The notes beneath the pieces were generated by a model that saw only the letters and a list, made by a program, of their open reading frames with translations, did no database searches and had not been told where the DNA came from. This document shows, one piece after another, positions 57,973 to 64,000 of a DNA stretch of 64,000 nt (position 1 is its first letter; each line of letters begins with the position of its first letter). Location of the stretch: positions 37,962 through 101,961 of the IMG/VR virus record IMGVR_UViG_3300021376_000021; one strand, 5' to 3'. The stretch comes from a virus. A program made the position numbers and the translations under genes.

Positions 57973-58507
57973 TTTTACCTACCTTTTCTTTATTCCATTT
58001 AGGGTTAACATAATCTGCATGATAGTAAAGAGCGTCTTTAAGTCCATTAAGACGAAAATTTTCTAGCAATACCTTTTTAGCGACTTCGTAACTTTCATTA
58101 AATGCAGCTGGATTGACAGGCCTGTTTTTATGAATAATATCACAATACCAGGAAAATTGACAGACTGTTTTTTTGTAAAAAAAATTTTTCTGATAAACTA
58201 CCTGGCAAATGTCTTTTGGAAATCTAGGATCATTTGCTCTGTTAATAGTTACTTGGGCAACTGCTACCTTTCCTTCAAATGGTTCGTATCCAGCTTCTTT
58301 ATAAATGTTTAGTGCTAAACAATCTAACTGTTTAACTCTTTGCTCTGCGGTATAAGTTGCTGGAATTCCGTTTAAACTAAACGAATTAATTTTTTGCTTA
58401 AATGTAGTAGTTACCAAGGTAAATACTAACAGGGTGCATATAGCGTAAATGAACGATTTCAGCACCAGTGTAGTTTTATCGTCTAAAGTGTCTACTGACT
58501 TTAGCAT
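57947..58507 (-). CDS. SleB-like cell wall hydrolase with N-terminal signal anchor
   Basis: A 186-aa enzyme of the Hydrolase_2 (SleB/CwlJ) family, which cuts peptidoglycan. Residues 14-35 are one hydrophobic segment (LVLKSFIYAICTLLVFTLVT) without a clear cleavage site, like the signal-anchor of SAR endolysins. The catalytic domain begins near residue 65: CLALNIYKEAGYEPFEGKVA with the catalytic Glu, VAQVTINRANDPRFPKDICQ and CQFSWYCD. The end has GLKDALYYHADYVNPKW. It has a strong TGGAGG ribosome site. It is the probable phage endolysin. Confidence 0.85.
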   Translation of the reverse strand: MLKSVDTLDDKTTLVLKSFIYAICTLLVFTLVTTTFKQKINSFSLNGIPATYTAEQRVKQLDCLALNIYKEAGYEPFEGKVAVAQVTINRANDPRFPKDICQVVYQKNFFYKKTVCQFSWYCDIIHKNRPVNPAAFNESYEVAKKVLLENFRLNGLKDALYYHADYVNPKWNKEKVGKIGRHIFYK

Positions 58508-58532
58508 ATAACCTCCAGTTTGTTTAGGAAAC

Positions 58533-59156
58533 TTAGATAGCCTTGTGAGTTACTTCGGCTTTTTTAAATCCAAGTTGTCTAGCTTTCCAGTCATTTTGTT
58601 CAAAGCCTGCTAGACATTCCCATTCGTTGCGATGACGATCGAGAAACTTATATACGTTTTCCCAATCGGTGCTAAGGATGAAGTATTCCAACTCCTTTTT
58701 GTGTTGTAAGAATTCATGATAAGTTTTGGTATCAATTTCAATATGTAAAACCTCGGTTAATTTACCACTATTATCTACGAAGTCTAAATTAAAATCAAGC
58801 CCCCACTTCGAAGTGGCGTGTAGTAAATACACTAACTTAGAGCATTTTTTCTGATTGCTGATCAGCTGCTCTCTTGCCTCATCAATAAAAGAACATCTAT
58901 GTAGTATTAAACTATGATCAAGTAAAAAGTTTTCACTATCTACTTCAAACCACGGTTCCTGCCAGCATCTATGATTAAGGCAAGTATTTAAAAACGGCTC
59001 AAACCCGTTTACAAAATAGTATTCCTGCTCTAATTTTGTAAGCTCGAATCCGTCTTTATCGTAATACTGAACACTATCATTAGTAATTAAATTAGCTTGT
59101 AAGGGCCTGGAGCAGTATGCGTATTCAGTATGAAAAGGGTTAAGCAACCTAAACAT
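58533..59156 (-). CDS. conserved hypothetical protein with hairpin over its start
   Basis: A 207-aa acidic, aromatic-rich protein with no family I can name. It begins MFRLLNPFHTEYAYCSRPLQ; other parts include EPWFEVDSENFLLDHSLILH, HATSKWGLDFNLDFV and ENVYKFLDRHRNEWECLAGF. It has no signal peptide or membrane segment. There is no Shine-Dalgarno; instead a perfect 10-bp inverted repeat places the ATG in the loop. The neighbours are a lipoprotein gene upstream and the endolysin gene downstream. Confidence 0.65.
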   Translation of the reverse strand: MFRLLNPFHTEYAYCSRPLQANLITNDSVQYYDKDGFELTKLEQEYYFVNGFEPFLNTCLNHRCWQEPWFEVDSENFLLDHSLILHRCSFIDEAREQLISNQKKCSKLVYLLHATSKWGLDFNLDFVDNSGKLTEVLHIEIDTKTYHEFLQHKKELEYFILSTDWENVYKFLDRHRNEWECLAGFEQNDWKARQLGFKKAEVTHKAI

Positions 59157-59173
59157 AAGAATATTTAGGTTGC
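59144..59173 (-). promoter_or_regulatory. hairpin spanning the start codon of the 207-aa gene
   Basis: GCAACCTAAA and TTTAGGTTGC form a perfect 10-bp stem with a 10-base loop. On the minus strand the ATG (59156) lies at the 3' side of the loop, and the second arm encodes Phe-Arg-Leu-Leu. It could control initiation of the 207-aa gene or end the upstream lipoprotein transcript, though no T run follows. Confidence 0.65.
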
Positions 59174-59187
59174 CGGAATTTTAAAGA

Positions 59188-59880
59188 TTAACGAATAGTG
59201 GCGTTTATGACGACTGCGTTAGGATCTTCAAGAGTCTTAGCGATACGATCCTTTACAGATTGATCACTAATTGAGTTTGATATCATCTTAGACCTATCAA
59301 CTTGAGATGCTGGTCTAATTGTAATCTGATCATCTACTGAAGATGACTTATCTAATTCTTTAAGCCTCTCTTCTCGAGATTTAGAGTTATCTTTCTGAGT
59401 GAGTCGACGAGCATCGTTGTTACTAATTTTAAGCATTACGTAAGCTCTAAAATGATCCCCCTCACGTACAACTGCGATATGCTCACGAGTAAAGAAATTA
59501 AGCTCTTGATTGATACGAACCTTAGAGACTCGGTCAATTTCTCGCTGAACCTCCTTGACACCGTGACCGGACTCTAGAGCAGTTTCCCTTGTTAGACTGT
59601 CAACTTTTGTTCCTAGTCTTTCTGCCAGTTGAACTTTAGCATTAAGGGTAGCTTTATCAATAGCAAATTGCATATCTTTACTTACATCAGTTGCAGTCAC
59701 TGTTATAGCTCCGTCAACTGGCTTTTGTAAAAACCATTTAGGTATTTGATCCATTTTACTTTTTGGAATCTCAACCATCTTGTTATCTTTATCGCCGCCT
59801 AGCCCGATAGTAGAGCACCCTGTAGTAAAAAGGCCAAGGGCACAAGCTGCTACGAAAGTCATAATCATTTTCATTTTCAT
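59188..59880 (-). CDS. LPP20-like outer membrane lipoprotein
   Basis: A 230-aa secreted lipoprotein. Residues 1-21 are a signal peptide (MKMKMIMTFVAACALGLFTT) ending in a TTGC lipobox. The following domain resembles the LPP20/FlgP-type family: IPKWFLQKPVDGAITVTATD, then MQFAIDKATLNAKVQLAERL and later AYVMLKISNNDAR. Its ATG overlaps the stop of the DUF4384-like gene (ATGA), so the two are co-translated and probably work together in the envelope. Pelagimyophages are reported to carry CsgGF-like curli channel genes, but I see no CsgG motif here. Confidence 0.82.
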   Translation of the reverse strand: MKMKMIMTFVAACALGLFTTGCSTIGLGGDKDNKMVEIPKSKMDQIPKWFLQKPVDGAITVTATDVSKDMQFAIDKATLNAKVQLAERLGTKVDSLTRETALESGHGVKEVQREIDRVSKVRINQELNFFTREHIAVVREGDHFRAYVMLKISNNDARRLTQKDNSKSREERLKELDKSSSVDDQITIRPASQVDRSKMISNSISDQSVKDRIAKTLEDPNAVVINATIR

Positions 59881-60626
59881 TTCCGTTTAATAAAAATTTT
59901 ATAGGTAAAAGTTCTTCGTGAATGCACTGGTATCGAGTTAATTATCTCATGCAACATGTTATGATCCAGCGCAACTCTATCAAAATCTATTTGATGCTTT
60001 GTGAACAAAAAGACGATTTGCTCTTCATCTCTACTCACTCCTTTGTCAAGTGTTGTTACGTATCTCAATCCAAAACCAGGAAAGTCAAAATCATCTTCAA
60101 ATTTATTTTCTTCATAATACTTTGAAGGAAATAAAAACTCAACACCCTTACGGTGCACGTTAAACGCATAAAAGAAAACAGGTTCATTTACGTTTATTTT
60201 AAAGTTTAGAGGCTCATTAACAAAGTAAATATTTCTTCCGCTTACATTAACGTTAATGGGTTTGGGTTGTTCTTCTATATCAATTACTACCGCAACCTTG
60301 CAGATACTATTTTCTATTTTTTCAGATCTATTTACTATTTTACGAATTGTGCCTGCTACAGTATAGTCTAACTCTTTATAATAATTACAGTAACTATAAT
60401 CCTTAGTATCGTAACAAAAGTTTTTCTTTTCTACTGTAAATTGTTTGCCGCTGTATCTGTCAAGTGCTTGTTTAATTGCCTTTTGCTCGGCTAGCATACA
60501 AGCCGTGGTGGAGGTATATCTATCGCTAATTAAATTTTCTCCAGCGCCTGACTCTAGCCCTGCTAAGGCACAGACCGGAAGTAGAGTACTACAAGCTACC
60601 GCCAATTTTCGTAATGACTTCTTCAA
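59877..60626 (-). CDS. secreted DUF4384-like envelope protein
   Basis: A 249-aa protein. It starts at a TTG (60626) with GGAG 8 bases upstream. Residues 1-22 form a signal peptide (KKSLRKLAVACSTLLPVCALA). Residues about 30-120 hold four cysteines and AEQKAIKQALDRYSGKQFTV. Residues 130-240 resemble DUF4384: INVNEPVFFYAFNVHRKGVE, FLFPSKYYEEN. Such domains occur in periplasmic or secreted proteins of bacterial envelope systems. It is followed directly by the LPP20-like lipoprotein gene. Its function in a phage is unknown; modifying the host envelope or helping lysis are possible. Confidence 0.72.
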   Translation of the reverse strand: MKKSLRKLAVACSTLLPVCALAGLESGAGENLISDRYTSTTACMLAEQKAIKQALDRYSGKQFTVEKKNFCYDTKDYSYCNYYKELDYTVAGTIRKIVNRSEKIENSICKVAVVIDIEEQPKPINVNVSGRNIYFVNEPLNFKINVNEPVFFYAFNVHRKGVEFLFPSKYYEENKFEDDFDFPGFGLRYVTTLDKGVSRDEEQIVFLFTKHQIDFDRVALDHNMLHEIINSIPVHSRRTFTYKIFIKRK

Positions 60627-60698
60627 TTCGTGTTCTCCAATATGGCGATACGTAGTACCTAAGAACTTTTAAAAATCTTACTATCTCTTTAGCATCCA

Positions 60699-61193
60699 CT
60701 ATAGACTAAGATCTTTCTTTACCAGGTAGATGTAAGTGTATGCGTTTTGTTTAGAAACATCTAAAGCTTTTACTACTAAATCAATAATAGCTTTTTCGCC
60801 TTTATCTTTATTTTCTAGATATATGTCTCTTGCAATAGATCTTTTGCTTGGACCTTTTTTAAGAAGCTCCTGCTCTTTCTCATCACTAATCTTAAAGGCG
60901 GATGGGCCTAACATATCAGTAATTTTTTGAATACGTTCGTTAGATTTTTTAATGATAGATTCAATGTCAGGTGTCATATTATAAAGGGCTTGTTCAACAG
61001 TGGTCATAGCAAACACGTAGGCTTTTTTTCTATTACTAACCGGACTAATACCTACTTTAGCAATAATTGCGTTTGCTGCTTTAAGGGGGCTAGATTGCTT
61101 ATCCAGGTACTCTCTAACTGCCTGAATAGCAATAGTATCGATAGTTCCTCGCTTAATATTAAGCTTGGAAAGTATTTCATTATTTACGCTCAT
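60699..61193 (-). CDS. hypothetical small basic protein under a sigma70-like promoter
   Basis: A 164-aa protein from the ATG at 61193, which has AGAGG 5 bases upstream; a GTG two codons earlier is less likely. It is helical, with DTIAIQAVREYLDKQSSPLK, KKAYVFAMTTVEQALYN and a C-terminal SKQNAYTYIYLVKKDLSL. The final helices (DLVVKALDVSKQNAYTYIYL) read like a small helix-turn-helix, so DNA binding is possible. I know no named family. A good -35/-10 pair lies directly upstream, which suggests early expression by host polymerase. Confidence 0.65.
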   Translation of the reverse strand: MSVNNEILSKLNIKRGTIDTIAIQAVREYLDKQSSPLKAANAIIAKVGISPVSNRKKAYVFAMTTVEQALYNMTPDIESIIKKSNERIQKITDMLGPSAFKISDEKEQELLKKGPSKRSIARDIYLENKDKGEKAIIDLVVKALDVSKQNAYTYIYLVKKDLSL

Positions 61194-61219
61194 ATACACC
61201 TCTCTAAGTACACATTTAT

Positions 61220-61248
61220 ATTATAGTGTATGAGAGTAATTACATCAA
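61220..61248 (-). promoter_or_regulatory. sigma70-like early promoter
   Basis: On the minus strand TTGATG (61248-61243) and TATAAT (61225-61220) are separated by exactly 17 bases. The -10 lies 27 bases before the ATG of the 164-aa gene. Host-type promoters are used for early genes in T4-like phages. It lies at the junction between the nuclease gene and the downstream genes. Confidence 0.65.
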
Positions 61249-61911
61249 CTTTTTACTATAATTACGGAATATTTCCGTTACCTTATCTTTATAGGATTTA
61301 GGATTTTTTACAAAAAACTGCAGGTTGTCGTCTTCTACCGCTATTAAAATAATGATGTAGGAAATGGGAACTTTATAAAGCTCCTCAACCATCATTGCAT
61401 AAGTGGTCAGCTGTAGAAAGTAATTTTCTATCCAATTTTCTTTTTTAGGCTTAGATGAAGTTTTGTAATCGACTATAGTATAACAATCATGCATGTGACA
61501 TACTAAATCACATCTGCCGGCTGTTTGTAAAAAATCTGAATACAGAGGAATTTCTACTCCATAAACTTTAGTCATGTTTTCGTCGAGGTAGGGTTGTATT
61601 TGTTTAAAAAGAGAAATGCTAGATGGCATTTTATCTTTTAAATAATTTTCCTTACCTAATACATAGTCCTCACAAATTTTATGAACTTTAGTGCCCCTGG
61701 ACGCAGCTGACTTAGTAATCTTATCAGCTTCTTCTTTACCTACTTTTTGTCTCCATTCATAAAGTCCACTTTTATCCATGCTGTCGCCAATAACCGTGGT
61801 AACAGATGGATATTTTTTTCCTTCCGGTGTCACATAATGTCTCTTACTATCAATATATTCTTCCTTTAATTCAATTTGAGGTAAAAATTCATATTTAAAT
61901 TTTTTATTCAT
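61240..61911 (-). CDS. PD-(D/E)XK nuclease, RecB-family-like
   Basis: A 223-aa protein from the ATG at 61911 (MNKKFKYEF). A longer reading would run into the ErpA-like gene. The nuclease signature is present: TAGRCDLVCHMHDCYTIVDY followed by KTSSKPK, giving Asp, Asp-Tyr-Lys as in RecB-like exonucleases, then FLQLTTYAMMVEELY. Upstream, YPSVTTVIG and ASRGTKVHKICEDY fit the usual order. Similar proteins occur in many marine phages; roles in recombination or host DNA breakdown are possible. Confidence 0.85.
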   Translation of the reverse strand: MNKKFKYEFLPQIELKEEYIDSKRHYVTPEGKKYPSVTTVIGDSMDKSGLYEWRQKVGKEEADKITKSAASRGTKVHKICEDYVLGKENYLKDKMPSSISLFKQIQPYLDENMTKVYGVEIPLYSDFLQTAGRCDLVCHMHDCYTIVDYKTSSKPKKENWIENYFLQLTTYAMMVEELYKVPISYIIILIAVEDDNLQFFVKNPKSYKDKVTEIFRNYSKKLM

Positions 61912-61924
61912 TTGTATCTTGAAT

Positions 61925-62233
61925 CTAGGTAGCAAAAGAAGAACCACAACCACAAGTAGTTTTTGCGTTTGGATTAGAAATTACAAAAGAAGAGCCTTGA
62001 AGCTTATCTGTTTTATAATCAATAGTAGCACCATCAAAATACTGCATGCTCATGGAATCGACTAACAAGTTTTCAATTACAAAATCATCTTCATTTTTAT
62101 CATCTTCAAGTGTAAAACCATACTGAAATCCACTACAACCACCTCCTTTCACAAAAGCCCTTACATATTTTGAATTATCATCAGAAAGGATAGAATTAAT
62201 TTGTGCATGCGCACTCTGAGTTATATTTAACAT
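61925..62233 (-). CDS. erpA: A-type iron-sulfur carrier (ErpA/IscA-like)
   Basis: A 102-aa A-type carrier that passes Fe-S clusters to target enzymes. The three conserved cysteines are Cys33 ([11 protein letters not shown]) and Cys94/Cys96 ([14 protein letters not shown]), the latter closer to ErpA than IscA. It spans the whole family length. Its ATG lies within the end of the IscU-like gene (38-base overlap in another frame), so the two are coupled. ErpA/IscA-type genes are seen in marine viruses as auxiliary metabolic genes. One target could be a host or phage Fe-S enzyme. Confidence 0.93.
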   Translation of the reverse strand: MLNITQSAHAQINSILSDDNSKYVRAFVKGGGCSGFQYGFTLEDDKNEDDFVIENLLVDSMSMQYFDGATIDYKTDKLQGSSFVISNPNAKTTCGCGSSFAT

Positions 62234-62606
62234 ACTTATCCTTATAATCAGCTATAGCAGCCTTAATCGCATCCTCTGCCAATATGGAGCAGTGTATCTT
62301 AACGGGCGGAAGCGATAACGAGTTGGCGATATCAGTATTTTTAATCTCTCCTGCTTCTTTAAGCGTCTTACCCTTGACCCACTCCGTGACCAATGAACTA
62401 GACGCTATCGCCGAACCACACCCATATGTTTTAAATCGTGCGTCAGTAATAATTCCATCTTCATTTACTTTTATTTGTAACTTCATTACATCACCACAAG
62501 CAGGTGCTCCAACCATGCCAGTACCAACATCAGAATCATTTTTATTAAAAGAACCTACATTGCGAGGGTTCTCGTAATGATCGATAACTTTGTCTGAGTA
62601 AGCCAT
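62196..62606 (-). CDS. iscU: iron-sulfur cluster scaffold IscU
   Basis: A 136-aa IscU scaffold, on which Fe-S clusters are first built with IscS. Cys37, Asp39, Cys63 and Cys106 are present, and the HscA-binding LPPVK motif is at 99-103, the same numbers as in E. coli IscU. The start [19 protein letters not shown] is typical. The extra tail SECACTN adds two cysteines. It lacks an iscS partner in this window and would use the host's. It overlaps the ErpA-like gene by 38 bases and the BAX-inhibitor gene by one. Confidence 0.95.
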   Translation of the reverse strand: MAYSDKVIDHYENPRNVGSFNKNDSDVGTGMVGAPACGDVMKLQIKVNEDGIITDARFKTYGCGSAIASSSLVTEWVKGKTLKEAGEIKNTDIANSLSLPPVKIHCSILAEDAIKAAIADYKDKYVKYNSECACTN

Positions 62607-63277
62607 TATTCTTTATTACCGAACAATTGAAGTATACTTACAAAAATATTAATAAAATTAATGTAAAGAGAAAGTGCTCCGAACCACTGCATCCTTTCAA
62701 TTTCGGCGCTAGAAGCCGACCAAAACATATCCCGAATGCGATTCATGTCATAGGCTGTTAAACCAAGGAATATGACGATTGTAAGCACGTTTAGCGTCAT
62801 TTGTAGAGCAGAAGATTCTAACCAAATGTTTAAAAGTCCAGCAGCAATTAATCCAATTACCCCCGCAAATAAAAAAGAACCCCAGCCTGAAATATCACGT
62901 TTAGTAAAGTAACCCCAAGCAGCTAGAGCACCAAAACTAACCGTAGTTCCAAGCAAAGCCATTACTATGGAAGCAGAAGTAAAAATATAAAATAGTAGAC
63001 TTAAACTTAATCCCATTGCTGCTGCAAACGCAAAGTACCAAAGTTTAATTCCTTCTGTTGATAAACTTTCACCTTTCCACATTAACCCTAGACTCATTAC
63101 TAATGGTAAAAAAACTATAATCCAACCCACCACGCCCGAGAACAGAACCGGCACAAGTCCTGAAGCTGATAAAAGTCCGGCTGCGACCATTGTTGCAAAT
63201 ACGCCTATCATCATACGTCCTAATACTCCTGCTACTGCTGTATTAAGTGCCTCTGTGGCTGTCAAAGTAGTATTCAT
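62606..63277 (-). CDS. BAX inhibitor-1 (YbhL/YccA) family membrane protein
   Basis: A 223-aa protein with seven predicted membrane helices. The family hallmark is the C-terminal AYDMNRIRDM followed by GALSLYINFINIFVSILQLFG. The N-terminus TATEALNTAVAGVLGRMMIG and the middle AWGYFTKRDISGWG are also typical. BI-1 proteins are pH-sensitive calcium or ion leak channels in bacteria and modulators of membrane stress. In a phage it may delay or time lysis or alter host ion balance; that is inference. It overlaps both neighbours by a few bases. Confidence 0.92.
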   Translation of the reverse strand: MNTTLTATEALNTAVAGVLGRMMIGVFATMVAAGLLSASGLVPVLFSGVVGWIIVFLPLVMSLGLMWKGESLSTEGIKLWYFAFAAAMGLSLSLLFYIFTSASIVMALLGTTVSFGALAAWGYFTKRDISGWGSFLFAGVIGLIAAGLLNIWLESSALQMTLNVLTIVIFLGLTAYDMNRIRDMFWSASSAEIERMQWFGALSLYINFINIFVSILQLFGNKE

Positions 63278-63498
63278 TCTTCTCCTTTTTTAATCATATC
63301 TTTAATGTTGATAATTTTTTCATGCTCGATCATAATAATAATTTCTTCTGTAAGTTTTATTTCAGCCCTAAGCCATTTCATTTTTTCTTGTAGCTTTTTA
63401 AGCTCCTCACTGTAAAAAAACAACTCTTTTTCTTTTCTAGCTTTTGTATCAAGTAAGTCTTGAATAATTATTATGTTATTAACTGGAACTATCTTCAT
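63274..63498 (-). CDS. small coiled-coil protein
   Basis: A 74-aa charged protein. Residues about 12-60 are a single coiled coil (LLDTKARKEKELFFYSEELK, KLQEKMKWLRAEIKLTEEI). There is no signal or membrane segment. It overlaps the BAX-inhibitor gene by 4 bases, so it is in the same operon. The function is unknown. Confidence 0.6.
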   Translation of the reverse strand: MKIVPVNNIIIIQDLLDTKARKEKELFFYSEELKKLQEKMKWLRAEIKLTEEIIIMIEHEKIINIKDMIKKGEE

Positions 63499-63602
63499 AT
63501 TACATCCTACCTAATATGTAGTCCTTAACTAACAAACTCCTTAGTGAAATCGAGGCTCATTTGTTGAACTAACCAATCTTTTTGTTCTGCATTTTTACTC
63601 CA

Positions 63603-64000
63603 TTAAGCTGCTTTACCCCAAACATCTTCCCAATTACCAGATAATGCACCTTTAGCGTAATCTGTAGCCCGATTCTCAAAAAAGTTTGTATGAGTTGGTG
63701 CATTAATCATTTCTTCTACCCAAGGTAACGGATTTTTCTTAGCTTTAAAAATACCTTTCATACCCATTGAAATTAATCTACGATCAGCTATGTACCTAAT
63801 GTATTGTTTTACATCCTCTGCTGTTAGATCTTCCATTGCTCCCATCTCAAACGCTAGATCAATAAATTTTTCTTCTAATTCTACCATTCTTGTTGCTATT
63901 GTATAGATTTGAGCTTTAAGCGTATCGTTCCATATTTCTGGATTTTCACTGATATAAGTTTTAAATAGTTTAATCATAGATTCGGTGTGCATGGTTTCAT
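63603..64000 (-). CDS. nrdB: ribonucleotide reductase class I beta subunit NrdB (5' part outside window)
   Basis: The last 132 residues of the R2 subunit that makes deoxynucleotides with NrdA. At the right edge the reading continues upstream with a partial Asp codon, then ETMHTESM, which is the iron-binding DExxHxE motif. Inside are MVELEEKFIDLAFEMGAMED with another metal-ligand Glu region, VKQYIRYIADRRLISMGMKG, and KNPLPWVEEMINAPTHTNFF, typical of R2. The C-terminus is WEDVWGKAA, followed by TAA at 63603-63605. After that stop the same frame stays open for another 25 codons (to 63528-63530), which is unusual for a gene end. Confidence 0.9.
   Translation of the reverse strand, partial: ETMHTESMIKLFKTYISENPEIWNDTLKAQIYTIATRMVELEEKFIDLAFEMGAMEDLTAEDVKQYIRYIADRRLISMGMKGIFKAKKNPLPWVEEMINAPTHTNFFENRATDYAKGALSGNWEDVWGKAA

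Noticed and set aside
61912-61953. Longer start of the PD-(D/E)XK nuclease
   Set aside because: The added 14 codons overlap the ErpA gene end; the ATG at 61911 gives a normal N-terminus.

Overview
The window is a tightly packed piece of a T4-like contractile-tailed phage genome. Nearly every T4 virion gene from 53 through 23 can be recognised, mostly in T4 order. The low GC content, the marine-phage style of the fibre genes (collagen-like, S74 chaperone, DUF4815) and the auxiliary genes suggest a marine T4-like myovirus of the pelagiphage/cyanophage type. No photosynthesis gene is present, and the host cannot be fixed from this window. Strand layout is 1-49074 minus, 49086-55190 plus and 55187-64000 minus. 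No stretch of 300 bases lacks a gene.

Reading the minus strand from 49074 down to 1: baseplate genes (gp48 tube cap, gp53, a gp27-like hub protein, gp5 without lysozyme, an S74 collagen-like fibre, gp25, gp6, gp7, gp8); a giant 2167-aa DUF4815 baseplate/fibre protein; a fibre cassette (about 14-30 kb); the neck and terminase block (gp13, an inserted IPT/beta-propeller protein, gp14, gp15, gp16, gp17); and the tail-tube/head block (gp18, gp19, gp20, gp67-like, a gp68-position protein, a 90-aa protein, gp21, gp22, and gp23 running off the left edge). Late promoters of the T4 type (TATAAATA) precede gp23, gp22, gp18, gp16, gp13, the 107-aa fibre protein and gp32.

The most striking part is the fibre cassette. 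It has four collagen-like proteins in or near it, one with very roughly 170 Gly-X-Y triplets, most of them Gly-X-Lys or Gly-X-Thr. Next to that fibre is a 670-aa enzyme that fuses a GT25 glycosyltransferase, a PLOD-type (procollagen lysyl hydroxylase) glycosyltransferase domain and a lysyl-hydroxylase-type Fe(II)/2-oxoglutarate oxygenase. A second, prolyl-4-hydroxylase-like oxygenase lies beside the one collagen-like fibre rich in Gly-X-Pro. Together they look like a phage-encoded collagen hydroxylation and glycosylation system for tail fibres.

The plus-strand block carries gp4, a conserved protein in the gene-2 position, gp54, gp26, and two tape-measure-like proteins, the second ending in a T4-type lysozyme. 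At the 3' end of gp26 a T7 slippery heptamer and a strong stem-loop open a -1 frame of 64 codons, which is very probably a programmed frameshift.

The right end (minus strand) holds replication and late-transcription genes (gp32, gp59, gp33), a methyltransferase, a probable lysis pair, a secreted/lipoprotein pair, a RecB-like nuclease, an IscU/ErpA iron-sulfur pair, a BAX-inhibitor-1 membrane protein and the end of class I ribonucleotide reductase beta (NrdB).
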